A DNA stretch of 64,000 bases from Blautia hominis (GCA_002270465.1 NQOF01000003.1:682001-746000), one strand, 5' to 3'. Counted from the stretch's first letter, positions 27,982-37,314 are shown. Notes: generated by a model not told the origin, from the sequence alone. Program-made: numbers and translations.

Positions 27982-29025
27982 ATGGAACTTACAGATATAA
28001 AATCCCAGACCTTGGAGGAATTAAAAAAGACTGTGGAAGCCCTGGGGGAGAAGCCCTTCCGGGCAAAACAGCTCTATGAGTGGATGCACGTGAAGCTGGC
28101 GGAGAGCTATGAGGAGATGACAAACCTTCCCAAAACGTTCCGTGAGAAATTAAGAGGATCCTGTATCCTCACTACGCTCACTGCCCTGGAGGTACAGACT
28201 TCCCAAATAGACGGTACACAGAAATACCTTTTTGCCCTCCATGACGGCAATGTGGTGGAGAGTGTGCTCATGCGCTATAAGCATGGGAACAGTGTGTGTA
28301 TTTCCTCCCAGGTGGGTTGTAAAATGGGATGCAGATTCTGTGCATCCACCATAGGCGGATGGAACAGGAATCTTACCCCTGCGGAGATGCTGGAACAGAT
28401 ATACCGTATACAGAAAAACAGTGGGGAGAGGGTATCCAATGTGGTGGTCATGGGAACCGGTGAACCGCTTGACAATTATGATACCCTGCTTCGCTTTATA
28501 CATATGATAAGCGATGAAAATGGGCTTCATATCAGCCAGAGGAACCTTACGGTTTCCACTTGCGGAATTGTTCCGAAGATGGAAGCGCTGGCGGAGGAAA
28601 AGCTGCAGATCACATTGGCTTTATCCCTCCATGCATCCAGCCAGGAGAAGCGGGAAGCGCTTATGCCCATCGCCAAAAAATATACCATCACACAGGTCCT
28701 GGATGCCTGCAGGAATTACTATGAAAAAACAGGACGGCGCATTACATTTGAGTATGCCCTGGTAGGCGGGGAAAACGATTCCCAGGAGGATGCAAGGCGT
28801 CTGGCCCAGCTTATAAAAGGCCTGAACTGCCACGTAAATCTCATACCTGTAAATCCCATAAAAGAGCGTAGTTACGTGCGTTCGGATAAAAAAGTTATCG
28901 AGAATTTTCAAAATAAACTTGAAAAATACCAAATTAATGTTACTATTAGAAGAGAAATGGGCCGGGATATTGATGGGGCCTGTGGACAATTAAGAAAGAG
29001 TTATATCGATGTAACAATTCGATAA
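27982..29025 (+). CDS. rlmN: 23S rRNA/tRNA adenine-C2 methyltransferase (radical SAM)
   Basis: Methylates C2 of A2503 in 23S rRNA and A37 in some tRNAs through a ping-pong radical mechanism. 347 residues, with the radical-SAM CxxxCxxC in SQVGCKMGCRFCAS (about residues 112-120), GTGEPLDN, and the C-terminal catalytic Cys in DGACGQL. One base separates it from rsmB. Confidence 0.97.
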   Translation: MELTDIKSQTLEELKKTVEALGEKPFRAKQLYEWMHVKLAESYEEMTNLPKTFREKLRGSCILTTLTALEVQTSQIDGTQKYLFALHDGNVVESVLMRYKHGNSVCISSQVGCKMGCRFCASTIGGWNRNLTPAEMLEQIYRIQKNSGERVSNVVVMGTGEPLDNYDTLLRFIHMISDENGLHISQRNLTVSTCGIVPKMEALAEEKLQITLALSLHASSQEKREALMPIAKKYTITQVLDACRNYYEKTGRRITFEYALVGGENDSQEDARRLAQLIKGLNCHVNLIPVNPIKERSYVRSDKKVIENFQNKLEKYQINVTIRREMGRDIDGACGQLRKSYIDVTIR

Positions 29026-29042
29026 GAAAGAGGATTCGTAGG

Positions 29043-29789
29043 ATGAAGTCATATTCTATCACGGATGTGGGACAGAAGCGGACAGTGAATCAGGATTTTG
29101 TATTCACGTCTGAGACCCCAGTGGGCAATCTGCCAAACCTCTTCGTAGTTGCGGACGGCATGGGCGGACACAAGGCAGGAGATTTCGCTTCCAGTTATGC
29201 GGTAGAGATTCTGCTCTCTACCATCCGGGAAGATGAGAACAGCAATCCGGTGAAGATCATACGGGCTGCGATCGAGAATGCCAACACCCAGCTTCTTAGG
29301 GAAGCATCGGACAATGAGGCTATGAGCGGTATGGGTACCACCATGGTGCTGGTGACCATTGTAGGACATTATGCATATGTGGCCAACGTGGGAGACAGCA
29401 GGCTGTATCTGATTGATGAAGATAAGATATCGCAGATTACCAAAGACCATTCTCTTGTGGAAGAGATGGTCCGCATGGGAGAGATATCCAGGGATGACGC
29501 AAGAAATCACCCGGATAAAAATATTATTACCAGGGCACTTGGAGCAGGAAGAGATGTGGATGTGGATTTCTTTGACATCCGTCTGACTCCGGGTGATATT
29601 TTGCTGTTATGCTCAGACGGGCTGTCAAACATGGTACCGGATGAGGATATCAGGCAGGTGATACTGACCAGCGAAACGCTGGAGGAGACGGGCTGCAGGC
29701 TTGTTTCCATGGCAAATGACAACGGAGGCAGAGATAATATAGCAGTAGTTCTGGTAGAACCAGAGACAAAAGAGGTGGAAGTATGTTAA
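29043..29789 (+). CDS. prpC: PP2C-type Ser/Thr protein phosphatase
   Basis: Mn2+-dependent phosphatase that reverses phosphorylation by the adjacent PASTA kinase. 248 residues. Metal-binding Asp motifs are present: DGMGGHKAGD near residue 37, VGDSRLYL, and LCSDGLSNM and DNGGRDNIAV towards the C-terminus. Overlaps the kinase gene by 7 bases, the standard coupled arrangement. Confidence 0.95.
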   Translation: MKSYSITDVGQKRTVNQDFVFTSETPVGNLPNLFVVADGMGGHKAGDFASSYAVEILLSTIREDENSNPVKIIRAAIENANTQLLREASDNEAMSGMGTTMVLVTIVGHYAYVANVGDSRLYLIDEDKISQITKDHSLVEEMVRMGEISRDDARNHPDKNIITRALGAGRDVDVDFFDIRLTPGDILLLCSDGLSNMVPDEDIRQVILTSETLEETGCRLVSMANDNGGRDNIAVVLVEPETKEVEVC

Positions 29790-31912
29790 ATGTGGGAGTT
29801 ATCGTAGGAGAGCGGTACGAGATTGCCGGCAGGGTAGGCTCCGGCGGTATGGCCGATGTCTATAAGGCAAAGGATCATAAATTAAACCGTTTTGTAGCCA
29901 TGAAAGTTCTGAAGCCGGAATTCAGCGCTGACACGAACTTCATCAAAAAGTTTCAGAGGGAGGCGCAGGCCGCAGCAGGACTTGCCCATCCCAATATTGT
30001 AAATGTATTTGACGTTGGAGAGGACCAGGGGATTAACTACATTGTTATGGAACTGGTGGAAGGTATTACCTTAAAAGAATACATCTCCAAAAAAGGAAAG
30101 CTGACAGTAAAAGAGGCAACCAGCATTGCCATTCAGGTGGCCATGGGACTGGAAGCTGCACACAACAGAAATATTGTGCATAGGGATATTAAACCCCAGA
30201 ACATCATTATTTCTACAGACGGCAAGGTGAAGGTGACGGATTTCGGTATTGCCAGAGCTGCGTCCTCCAACACCATCAGTACCAATGCTATGGGCTCTGT
30301 ACACTACAGCTCACCGGAGCAGGTGCGCGGCGGCTACAGTGATTACAAGAGTGACATCTATTCCCTGGGTATCACCATGTATGAGATGGTGACAGGAAAG
30401 GTTCCCTTTGACGGGGATACCACAGTGGCCATTGCCATTAAGCATCTGCAGGATGAGATGCTTCCTCCCTCCGAGTTTGTGCCGGAGCTTCCCCACAGCC
30501 TGGAGGAGATCATTTTAAAATGTACACAGAAAAGTCCGGACAGACGTTACAGCACTCTGGCAGAGCTGATCAACGATTTAAAGCATTCCCTGATAGATCC
30601 AAACGGAAGCTTTGTCAACCTGGCCCCTCTGAGCAATCATGCGCAGACGGTAGTCATCTCACCGGATGAGATGAAGGAGATCAAGAACGCGGCGTATGCA
30701 CCGTCCGGTTCCAGCTCCGGCCGTTACAGTGGTAACGATGAGGATGAAGATGACGATGATTACGGCTATGATGATGACGATGACGAGGATGACGACGAGG
30801 GTGATGATGACAACGGCAAAGGAATCAGTACAAAGCTGGAAAAAGCCATGACCATCGGCGGCCTGATCGTGGGTGCCATCATCATCTGTATCCTGGTATA
30901 TTTTATTGTGTTTGCATCCGGCGGCCTGAAATTTGGCGGCAAAGATAAAGATAATGATAAAAAAGTTGAAAATACGACAGACCCTGATGATAAAGAGAGC
31001 AGTGAAAAAGTAGAAGTCCCGGACCTGACGAACAGTACACCGGACGAAGCCCGTACCGCGCTTAACAACCTGAAGCTGGGCTACAAAAAAGGCGGCGAGG
31101 AACCGTCTGACACTGTGGAGGCCGGAAAAATCGTCCGTCAGGAGACAGAGGCGGGAACAAAAGTGGACCCCCATACGGAAATCGTATGTTATATCAGTAC
31201 AGGAACCCAGGAAGTGGAAATCCCTGACCTGGAGAACGAAACCCAGACATCCGCAGAGGCAACTTTAAAAGAGCTGGGTCTGCAGACGCAGATCAATAAG
31301 GCAAACAGCAGCTCCGTGAGCATTGGAAATGTGATTTCCACAGATCCGGCAGCAGGAACCTCCGTTAAGTCAGGCACCACAGTGACACTGACCATCAGTA
31401 TCGGTGAAGGGGATACGGCTGCAAGAGTACCGGATGTGCGCGGATGGGCAGAAGCAGATGCAAAAGCAGCACTTTCTGACGCAGGTCTTGTGCCTGTGGT
31501 TCAGACCGGTTCAGACCAGTCTGTGGATGTAGGCGATGTATATGACCAGAGCGTGGCAGCCGGAACCAGAGTGGATGCCGGAACTACGGTTACCATTTAT
31601 GTGAGAAGTGAAGATACGCCTACAGATACTACTAATAGTGGAGAGGGTACTTGGAAGGCAGTAGGTCAGGCTTTGGATAAGCCGCTAGGCTACGAGGGTG
31701 GTAAAGTTAAGATTGAGCTGGTTCAGGTTGATGACCAAGAAAATGTCTATTCCGGCGGGTCTATGGAAATAGATGATCCTCAGTTTCCATTGTCTATTAG
31801 TGACTTGACGGGACATCCGGGAATCACAACTGGTACAGTAGGCCTTTATTTTGGTGAAAACTATGAGAATAGTGTCATGTACGAGGATGTAATATTCCAG
31901 AAGGTAGATTAA
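29783..31912 (+). CDS. prkC: PASTA-domain Ser/Thr protein kinase
   Basis: Membrane kinase that binds muropeptides or lipid II outside and phosphorylates division, wall and translation proteins inside. 709 residues. The kinase domain (about 1-270) has GSGGMADVYKA, the VAMKVL lysine, HRDIKPQN and DFGIARA. A strongly acidic Asp/Glu linker (about 315-345) precedes one membrane helix (about 358-380), then three PASTA domains (about 410-620). The last ~85 residues form an extra C-terminal domain I do not recognise. That part (from about nt 31640) uses more T-ending codons (GGT, GTT, TCT) than the PASTA region, suggesting separate ancestry. Neighbours prpC and rsgA overlap it. Confidence 0.93.
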   Translation: MLNVGVIVGERYEIAGRVGSGGMADVYKAKDHKLNRFVAMKVLKPEFSADTNFIKKFQREAQAAAGLAHPNIVNVFDVGEDQGINYIVMELVEGITLKEYISKKGKLTVKEATSIAIQVAMGLEAAHNRNIVHRDIKPQNIIISTDGKVKVTDFGIARAASSNTISTNAMGSVHYSSPEQVRGGYSDYKSDIYSLGITMYEMVTGKVPFDGDTTVAIAIKHLQDEMLPPSEFVPELPHSLEEIILKCTQKSPDRRYSTLAELINDLKHSLIDPNGSFVNLAPLSNHAQTVVISPDEMKEIKNAAYAPSGSSSGRYSGNDEDEDDDDYGYDDDDDEDDDEGDDDNGKGISTKLEKAMTIGGLIVGAIIICILVYFIVFASGGLKFGGKDKDNDKKVENTTDPDDKESSEKVEVPDLTNSTPDEARTALNNLKLGYKKGGEEPSDTVEAGKIVRQETEAGTKVDPHTEIVCYISTGTQEVEIPDLENETQTSAEATLKELGLQTQINKANSSSVSIGNVISTDPAAGTSVKSGTTVTLTISIGEGDTAARVPDVRGWAEADAKAALSDAGLVPVVQTGSDQSVDVGDVYDQSVAAGTRVDAGTTVTIYVRSEDTPTDTTNSGEGTWKAVGQALDKPLGYEGGKVKIELVQVDDQENVYSGGSMEIDDPQFPLSISDLTGHPGITTGTVGLYFGENYENSVMYEDVIFQKVD

Positions 31913-32790
31913 TGCAGGGAAAGATTATCAAAGGAATTTCCGGATTCTACTACATAAAAGTAGTAGGATCCGGAATTTATGAATGTAAGGCAAAAGGAAT
32001 ATTCCGAAAGGAAAAAATAAAACCCCTTGTGGGTGACAATGTGGAGATCGAGGTCCTGAGTGAAGAGGAAAAACTGGGAAATGTGGTAGATATCCTTCCC
32101 AGAAAGAATGAGTTGATCCGGCCTGCAGTGGCTAATGTGGATCAGGCGCTGGTCATATTTGCAGCCAGGGAGCCGAAACCCAATTTCTCTTTGCTGGACC
32201 GCTTTTTGGTTATTATGGAGCGTCAGGAGATCCCGGTGGTCATCTGTTTTAACAAGCAGGATCTGGCAGATGCCAAGGAAGCACAAAGAATGCAGGAGGT
32301 TTATACTTCCTGCGGCTATGAAGTCCTTCTCACAAGTGCATCCCAGGGAGACGGTATGGAGGAACTGCGTAGTATCCTGAGAGGAAAGACCACAACCGTA
32401 GCCGGGCCTTCCGGAGTGGGAAAATCTTCTCTGACAAACCTTCTGCAGCAGGAAGTGGTGATGGAGACCGGAGAGATCAGCAGGAAGCTGGGAAGAGGAC
32501 GCCACACCACCAGACATTCCCAGATGATTGAAGTGGAGCCTGACACGTATCTTCTGGATACGCCGGGATTTACTTCTTTTTATGTGGAAGAAATGGACAA
32601 GGAAGATCTGCGCCACTATTTCAGGGAGTTTTTAAAGTACGAGGGAACCTGCCGTTTCCAGGGCTGTACCCATACCCATGAACCGGGATGCAGCGTGAAA
32701 ACGGCACTTGAGGCGGGAGAAATCCCAAAAGAACGATATGAAAGCTATCTGGAGCTTTATCAGGAGCTTGCAGATAAGAGGAGGTATTGA
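31912..32790 (+). CDS. rsgA: Ribosome small-subunit biogenesis GTPase RsgA
   Basis: Circularly permuted GTPase that checks late 30S maturation. 292 residues. An N-terminal OB fold is followed by the permuted motif order: NKQD (G4, about residue 108), then GPSGVGKSSL (G1, about 165), then DTPGF (G3). The C-terminal zinc motif is C-x-x-x-x-C-x-H-x-x-x-x-x-C (CRFQGCTHTHEPGC). Start overlaps the prkC stop by one base (TAATG). In Bacillus the homologue CpgA is a PrkC substrate, which fits the linkage. Confidence 0.95.
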   Translation: MQGKIIKGISGFYYIKVVGSGIYECKAKGIFRKEKIKPLVGDNVEIEVLSEEEKLGNVVDILPRKNELIRPAVANVDQALVIFAAREPKPNFSLLDRFLVIMERQEIPVVICFNKQDLADAKEAQRMQEVYTSCGYEVLLTSASQGDGMEELRSILRGKTTTVAGPSGVGKSSLTNLLQQEVVMETGEISRKLGRGRHTTRHSQMIEVEPDTYLLDTPGFTSFYVEEMDKEDLRHYFREFLKYEGTCRFQGCTHTHEPGCSVKTALEAGEIPKERYESYLELYQELADKRRY

Positions 32791-32792
32791 GG

Positions 32793-33464
32793 ATGAGATA
32801 TGAACTATCACCCTCCATTCTGGCAGCAGATTTTGCATGTCTGGGGGAACAGATCAGCCAGGTGGAACAGGCCGGGGTCAATTGGCTTCATATTGATGTT
32901 ATGGACGGAAATTTTGTACCCAGCATTTCCCTGGGGATGCCGGTCATCACATCTATCAGAAAGAAAAGCAGCATGTTTTTTGATGTACACCTGATGGTGC
33001 AGGACCCGGAGCGTTATATTGAGGATTTCAAAAAGGCGGGAGCGGATATGCTGACTGTACATGCAGAAGCCTGCCCTCATCTGGACAGAACCCTGCACTG
33101 TATCCGTGAGGCCGGTATGAAGGCCGGTGTTGCCCTGAATCCAGCCACGCCGCTTGTGATGATCGAGCAGGTGCTGGAGCTGGTGGATATGGTCCTTCTG
33201 ATGACGGTAAATCCGGGATTCGGCGGTCAGAAATACATCCCTTATTCCGGGGACAAGATCAGAAGACTGAGAAAAATGCTGGATGAGAGAGGTCTTTCCG
33301 CCGATATTGAGGTGGACGGAGGCATTTCCACAAAGACCATTGACCAGGTTCTGGAGGCTGGTGCCAATATCCTGGTGGCCGGTTCCGCTGTCTTTGGCGG
33401 GGATATCGCTGCCAATGCCAATGTACTGATGATCAAAATAGAAGAATTCAGGAAACATCAGTGA
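32793..33464 (+). CDS. rpe: Ribulose-phosphate 3-epimerase
   Basis: Interconverts ribulose-5-P and xylulose-5-P in the pentose phosphate pathway. 223 residues from ATG 32793, whose AGGAGG (32779-32784) is well placed; the TTG at 32787 in the same frame is too close to it. TIM-barrel motifs: LSPSILAADF, HIDVMDG(N), DVHLMV, MTVNPGFGGQ and EVDGGI with metal and catalytic Asp and His residues. Follows rsgA directly. Confidence 0.96.
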   Translation: MRYELSPSILAADFACLGEQISQVEQAGVNWLHIDVMDGNFVPSISLGMPVITSIRKKSSMFFDVHLMVQDPERYIEDFKKAGADMLTVHAEACPHLDRTLHCIREAGMKAGVALNPATPLVMIEQVLELVDMVLLMTVNPGFGGQKYIPYSGDKIRRLRKMLDERGLSADIEVDGGISTKTIDQVLEAGANILVAGSAVFGGDIAANANVLMIKIEEFRKHQ

Positions 33465-33475
33465 TAAATGCACGG

Positions 33476-33611
33476 AGTTAACCGTTTTGACAGGCCGGTG
33501 TATTTCCTGCGCTGCCCGTATGGATCAGTGGCGGCAGTAAGCATCCGGCCCATGGCGGAGCGGTTTTTAATGGCCGGATGCCAGGAAGCCTTCCGTAGTC
33601 AGAACGGTTAC
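33476..33611 (-). repeat. GTAAC-family repeat, reverse-type member
   Basis: Begins GTTAACCGTT and ends AACGGTTAC, so it has inverted ends. The internal block GTAAGCATCCGGCCCAT...GGCCGGATGC forms a hairpin and matches the member at 38274-38405 (GGATGC/GCATCC arms, with differences in the paired region). Lies between rpe and thiN. Confidence 0.65.
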
Positions 33612-33636
33612 ACAGGAAGGGAGAGGGACAGCAGAT

Positions 33637-34287
33637 ATGGACACAATACTTTTGTGCGGCGGTCATATGGATGACCCATTCGTACGTGACTGCATAGAGG
33701 ATATAAGCCCGGACTGCATCATTGGAATTGACAGAGGACTGGAATTCTGTTACAGGAACCGGATCGTGCCCAAGTATATCCTGGGGGATTTTGACAGTAT
33801 AAGCCCTGAGGTGATCGCGTGGTACAGAGAGCAAACGGAAATCCCCATCCGGGAATACAAGCCGGAAAAAGATGCCACAGACACCCGCATGGGTCTGGAA
33901 CTTGCCCTGAAGCTTGGCAGCGACAGGATTTTCCTGCTGGGGGCCACAGGAGGCCGCCTGGACCACTATATGGGAAATCTGCAGTCTCTGGTGGTCCCCG
34001 CGATGGCCGGGAAGGAGGCATGGATTCTGGATGAGCAGAATGCCATGACCGTTCTTTCCCGCAGCCGGACTATCAAAAAAGAGTGCGCTTTCGGCAAATA
34101 TATCTCTTTTTTTTCCATGGGAGATGAAGTGCGCGGAATCACACTTTCGGGGTTTAAATACCCCCTGAAAGATTATGATATGACAAATTTCGACGGAATC
34201 GGAGTGAGCAATGAGCTGGCGGAAGATACAGCATTAGTGGAATTTCGACAGGGATTTCTGTTGATGGTCATGTCAAAAGACAAGTAA
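33637..34287 (+). CDS. thiN: Thiamine pyrophosphokinase
   Basis: Converts thiamine to thiamine pyrophosphate using ATP. 216 residues. Family motifs: GIDRGLEF with the preceding Asp, YILGDFDSI, the KDATDTRMGLELAL segment and GATGGRLDHYMGNL. The order rpe-thiN is conserved in Bacillus. Preceded by a GGGAGAGGGA ribosome site after an intergenic repeat. Confidence 0.94.
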   Translation: MDTILLCGGHMDDPFVRDCIEDISPDCIIGIDRGLEFCYRNRIVPKYILGDFDSISPEVIAWYREQTEIPIREYKPEKDATDTRMGLELALKLGSDRIFLLGATGGRLDHYMGNLQSLVVPAMAGKEAWILDEQNAMTVLSRSRTIKKECAFGKYISFFSMGDEVRGITLSGFKYPLKDYDMTNFDGIGVSNELAEDTALVEFRQGFLLMVMSKDK

Positions 34288-34330
34288 AAAGAACGAAAAA
34301 AGTCGATATTTTTTTAACAGTTGTCGAATA

Positions 34331-34365
34331 ACAAGGCGGGTCAAAGGCTTGATTCGCCTTTTTAG
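34331..34365 (+). terminator. Terminator after thiN
   Basis: AAGGCG (34333-34338) pairs with CGCCTT (34355-34360), inner GTCAA/TTGAT, then a T-run. Confidence 0.7.
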
Positions 34366-34377
34366 GTGTGTTAGAAT
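34349..34377 (+). promoter_or_regulatory. Possible ychF promoter overlapping the terminator
   Basis: TTGATT (34349-34354) and TAGAAT (34372-34377) with exactly 17 bp between. The -35 lies in the right arm of the preceding terminator hairpin. Confidence 0.5.
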
Positions 34378-34418
34378 AATTCCATGTGAAGGAATACAGA
34401 AGAAAAGAGGACATAAAA

Positions 34419-35516
34419 ATGAAGTTAGGTATTGTCGGTTTACCGAATGTAGGGAAGAGCACCCTTTTTAACTCTCTGACAAAAGCTGGGGCGGAGTCAG
34501 CAAATTATCCGTTCTGTACCATAGATCCAAATGTGGGCATTGTGGCTGTGCCGGACGAGCGACTGAAACTCTTAGGGGATTTTTATCATTCCAAAAAAGT
34601 GACGCCGGCGGTGATTGAATTTGTGGATATCGCAGGACTTGTGAAAGGGGCTTCTAAAGGAGAAGGCCTTGGCAACCAGTTCCTTGCCAATATCCGGGAG
34701 GTGGATGCCATTGTTCACGTTGTGAGATGCTTTGAAGATGAGAATGTAGTCCATGTGGACGGATGTATTGATCCGCTGCGGGACATTGAGACCATTAATC
34801 TGGAACTGATATTCTCAGATCTGGAGATACTGGAAAGAAGGATTGCCAAAACCACAAAGTCTGCCCGTATGGACAAAGAGGCAGCAAAAGAGCTGGAGCT
34901 TTTAAAGAAACTGAAAGCTCACCTGGAGGACGGAAAACCTGCCTCCACATTTGAACCTGATAACGAGGATGAGGAAGGGTTTATGAAGGAATATAACCTC
35001 CTCACCGGAAAACCGGTCATCTATGCGGCTAATGTATCCGAGGATGACCTGGCAGATGATGCGGCCTCCAATCCTCATGTACAAAAAGTAAGGGAATATG
35101 CTGAAGAAACAGGAAGTGAAGTGTTCGCTCTGTGTGCTCAGATAGAGCAGGAGATTGCAGAACTGGATGATGAAGAAAAGAAGGAATTCCTGGAGGATCT
35201 GGGAATAGAGAAGTCAGGACTGGAGAAACTAATCGTAGCCAGCTACAGACTGCTGGGACTTCTGAGCTTCCTCACATCCGGCGAGGATGAGACCAGGGCA
35301 TGGACCATAAAAGTAGGTACCAAAGCGCCGCAGGCGGCCGGAAAGATACACACGGATTTTGAACGCGGCTTTATCAAAGCCGAGGTAGTGAACTACAAAG
35401 ATCTGCTTGACTGTGGGTCCTATGCGAAAGCCAGGGAAAAAGGTCTGGTCCGCATGGAAGGAAAAGACTACGTTGTGCTGGACGGCGATGTGATTTTATT
35501 CCGCTTTAACGTTTAA
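34419..35516 (+). CDS. ychF: Redox-regulated ATPase/GTPase YchF (Obg family)
   Basis: Obg-family P-loop NTPase, ATP-preferring, associated with ribosomes and stress responses. 365 residues from ATG 34419, which has AGAGG 8 bases upstream. The in-frame ATG 34386 lies just after the promoter and adds 11 unusual residues. Motifs: GLPNVGKST, the [17 protein letters not shown] switch region, and C-terminal TGS-like domain with [11 protein letters not shown]. Precedes lgt by 15 bp. Confidence 0.95.
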   Translation: MKLGIVGLPNVGKSTLFNSLTKAGAESANYPFCTIDPNVGIVAVPDERLKLLGDFYHSKKVTPAVIEFVDIAGLVKGASKGEGLGNQFLANIREVDAIVHVVRCFEDENVVHVDGCIDPLRDIETINLELIFSDLEILERRIAKTTKSARMDKEAAKELELLKKLKAHLEDGKPASTFEPDNEDEEGFMKEYNLLTGKPVIYAANVSEDDLADDAASNPHVQKVREYAEETGSEVFALCAQIEQEIAELDDEEKKEFLEDLGIEKSGLEKLIVASYRLLGLLSFLTSGEDETRAWTIKVGTKAPQAAGKIHTDFERGFIKAEVVNYKDLLDCGSYAKAREKGLVRMEGKDYVVLDGDVILFRFNV

Positions 35517-35531
35517 AGGAGGCTTACTTGT

Positions 35532-36398
35532 ATGGATATGTCCATTCGCTTTCCGCATCTGGGGATTTCTCTGCCCCATGTGGGAAAAACTATCACAATT
35601 TTTGGCTTTGATATCGCCTACTATGGTATGGTTATCGCTCTGGCTATGATTGTGGGAATCTCCATTGCCATGAAAGAGGCAAAGCGCACGGAACAAAACC
35701 CGGATACTTACCTGGATATGCTAATGATTACCATGGTAACTTCTGTAATCGGGGCAAGAGCCTTTTTTGTTATCTTCACTTGGGAAAACTATAAGGACGA
35801 CCTGATACAGATATTCAATACCAGAAATGGCGGGCTGGCAATCTATGGGGGGATAATTGTCGGCGCGATCACGGTTTACATTTTCGGCAGAATAAAAAAG
35901 ATGAATTTTCCGCTGGTAGCGGACACAGTGAGCATGGGACTTGTTGCAGGCCAGATCATTGGACGGTGGGGCAACTTTTTCAACCGGGAGGCCTTCGGCG
36001 GTTACACAGACGGGCTTCTTGCCATGCAGCTTCCTGTCTCCGCAGTCAGGGAAAAGGAGATCACATCTGCCATGTGGGACCATCTGGTAACGATAGGCGG
36101 TGTGGAATACATCCAGGTTCATCCTACGTTCCTCTATGAGGGACTGTGGAACCTGGGAGTCCTGCTGTTCCTCTTGTGGTTCCGTAAAAAGAAAAAATTC
36201 CAGGGAGAACTGTTTTTATGCTACCTGGCAGGCTACGGAGCCGGAAGGTTTTGGATAGAAGGACTTCGCACGGATCAGCTTTTGATCCCGGGGATAGGAT
36301 TTCCGGTATCACAGGCATTATCCGCCGTTCTCGTGGTATGTTCCCTTTTGCTTATCGTACACAACAGGAGGAAGAGGTTGAAAGAACAAGGAGTGTAG
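35532..36398 (+). CDS. lgt: Prolipoprotein diacylglyceryl transferase
   Basis: Membrane enzyme that attaches diacylglycerol to the lipobox Cys of prolipoproteins. 288 residues with about seven membrane helices. The Lgt signature GRWGNFFNREAFGG near residue 138 carries the essential Arg and Asn, and HPTFLYEGLWN is present. Strong GGAGG at 35517-35521. The start of the next small gene uses a ribosome site inside its last codons. Confidence 0.95.
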   Translation: MDMSIRFPHLGISLPHVGKTITIFGFDIAYYGMVIALAMIVGISIAMKEAKRTEQNPDTYLDMLMITMVTSVIGARAFFVIFTWENYKDDLIQIFNTRNGGLAIYGGIIVGAITVYIFGRIKKMNFPLVADTVSMGLVAGQIIGRWGNFFNREAFGGYTDGLLAMQLPVSAVREKEITSAMWDHLVTIGGVEYIQVHPTFLYEGLWNLGVLLFLLWFRKKKKFQGELFLCYLAGYGAGRFWIEGLRTDQLLIPGIGFPVSQALSAVLVVCSLLLIVHNRRKRLKEQGV

Positions 36399-36400
36399 CG

Positions 36401-36571
36401 ATGAGAGATAAAGAGTTAGAAATACGAATAGAAGACGCACGGCAGAGACTGGACAGAGCGATTGCAGAGAATCGTGGTATGCAGACCATTATGGCACTCA
36501 GCCTGGTACTGGACCGTTTGATTGAAGAACATATTTGTATAAACCAGCAAAACGCAGAACTTGTGGGCTAG
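36401..36571 (+). CDS. Spo0E-like aspartyl-phosphate phosphatase peptide
   Basis: 56-residue protein, two predicted helices. The second contains MALSLVLDRLIEEH, matching the Spo0E family pattern S-x-x-L-D-x-L-I, whose members dephosphorylate Spo0A~P and delay sporulation. AAGGAG (36388-36393) overlaps the lgt end and is 7 bases from ATG 36401. The canonical SQELD motif is SLVLD here, so the Gln is replaced; activity is inferred. Sits between lgt and the division cluster. Confidence 0.6.
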   Translation: MRDKELEIRIEDARQRLDRAIAENRGMQTIMALSLVLDRLIEEHICINQQNAELVG

Positions 36572-36573
36572 CA

Positions 36574-36605
36574 GCAGTTCAGACAAACTGAACGGTTACG
36601 TGGGC
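36574..36605. repeat. Short GTAAC-family remnant
   Basis: GTTCAGACAAACTGAAC hairpin followed by GGTTACG. This matches the last 25 bp of the member at 38274-38405 (GGTTCAGTTGTCTGAACGGTTAC). Confidence 0.45.
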
Positions 36606-36642
36606 CGGCCCACCACCTCTGCCATATATTGGAAACTCTTAA

Positions 36643-36700
36643 AAAGAATCGGCAAAATGGCGTAAAATCATTGATTTTACGCCATTTTTCGATTCTTTTA
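36643..36700 (+). terminator. Terminator before the mraZ promoter
   Basis: ATGGCGTAAAATCA (36657-36670) with TGATTTTACGCCAT (36672-36685), extended outside by AAGAATCG/CGATTCTT. It separates the ychF-lgt unit from the division cluster. Confidence 0.85.
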
Positions 36701-36726
36701 ATATTTCTAAAGAATATATGTTCCCC

Positions 36727-36755
36727 TTGCTTTTTTCCCGGTTGTGTTATAGAAT
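36727..36755 (+). promoter_or_regulatory. Promoter of the division and cell-wall cluster
   Basis: TTGCTT (36727-36732) and TAGAAT (36750-36755), 17 bp spacer. MraZ operator repeats begin 8 bp downstream. Confidence 0.65.
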
Positions 36756-36763
36756 GGGCATGT

Positions 36764-36800
36764 AAGTGGTAGAAAGTGGTGAAAAGTGGTGGCAAATGGG
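36764..36800 (+). promoter_or_regulatory. MraZ operator: 10-bp-spaced AAGTGGT repeats
   Basis: AAGTGGT at 36764, 36774 and 36784 and AAATGGG at 36794, exactly one helical turn apart. Direct repeats of a TGG-containing box just downstream of the promoter are the known binding pattern of MraZ, which represses its own cluster. Confidence 0.75.
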
Positions 36801-36882
36801 GGGCTAGTGGCAGAAGCGCCCGTTGTCCCATGGAGGGTGCGAAGGGGAGACTCGCATCTTCACGAAAGAAGGTGACATTCAT

Positions 36883-37314
36883 ATGTTCATGGGAGAGTAT
36901 AGTCATACGATCGACGCAAAAGGGAGACTGATCATTCCGGCTAAGTTCCGCGAAGAATTAGGCGAAGATTTTGTGCTGACCAAAGGTCTGGATGGTTGTC
37001 TGTCTATCTACCCGAACAATGAATGGAAGGATTTCGAGGAAAAGCTGAAAGCTTTACCGCTTAATGATAAAAATGCAAGGGCCTTCGTACGTTTTTTTGT
37101 TTCCAGTGCAACACAATGTGAACTGGACAAGCAGGGGAGAATTCTCGTACCGGGAACGCTGCGGGAGTTTGCTGGTCTGTCGAAGGATGTTGTGCTCACA
37201 GGAAACCTCACCAGGATTGAAATCTGGAGCAAGGAAAAATGGATGGAGAACAGCAATTGTGAAGATATGGATGCCATTGCAGAAGGGATGCAGGCAATGG
37301 GTATCTTAATATAA
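36883..37314 (+). CDS. mraZ: Transcriptional regulator MraZ
   Basis: AbrB-fold (SpoVT/MazE-like) DNA-binding protein that autoregulates the division cluster. 143 residues from ATG 36883 ([15 protein letters not shown]), preceded by GAAGGTG; an in-frame ATG at 36823 lies in the leader. Both halves contain the DxKGR-type turn ([13 protein letters not shown] and [13 protein letters not shown]). Operator repeats stand just upstream. Confidence 0.95.
   Translation: MFMGEYSHTIDAKGRLIIPAKFREELGEDFVLTKGLDGCLSIYPNNEWKDFEEKLKALPLNDKNARAFVRFFVSSATQCELDKQGRILVPGTLREFAGLSKDVVLTGNLTRIEIWSKEKWMENSNCEDMDAIAEGMQAMGILI

Noticed and set aside
30659-31174. Minus-strand open frame opposite the acidic linker of PrkC
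   Set aside because: GAT/GAC repeats read in reverse give a hydrophobic Ile/Val run; no ribosome site and fully inside prkC.
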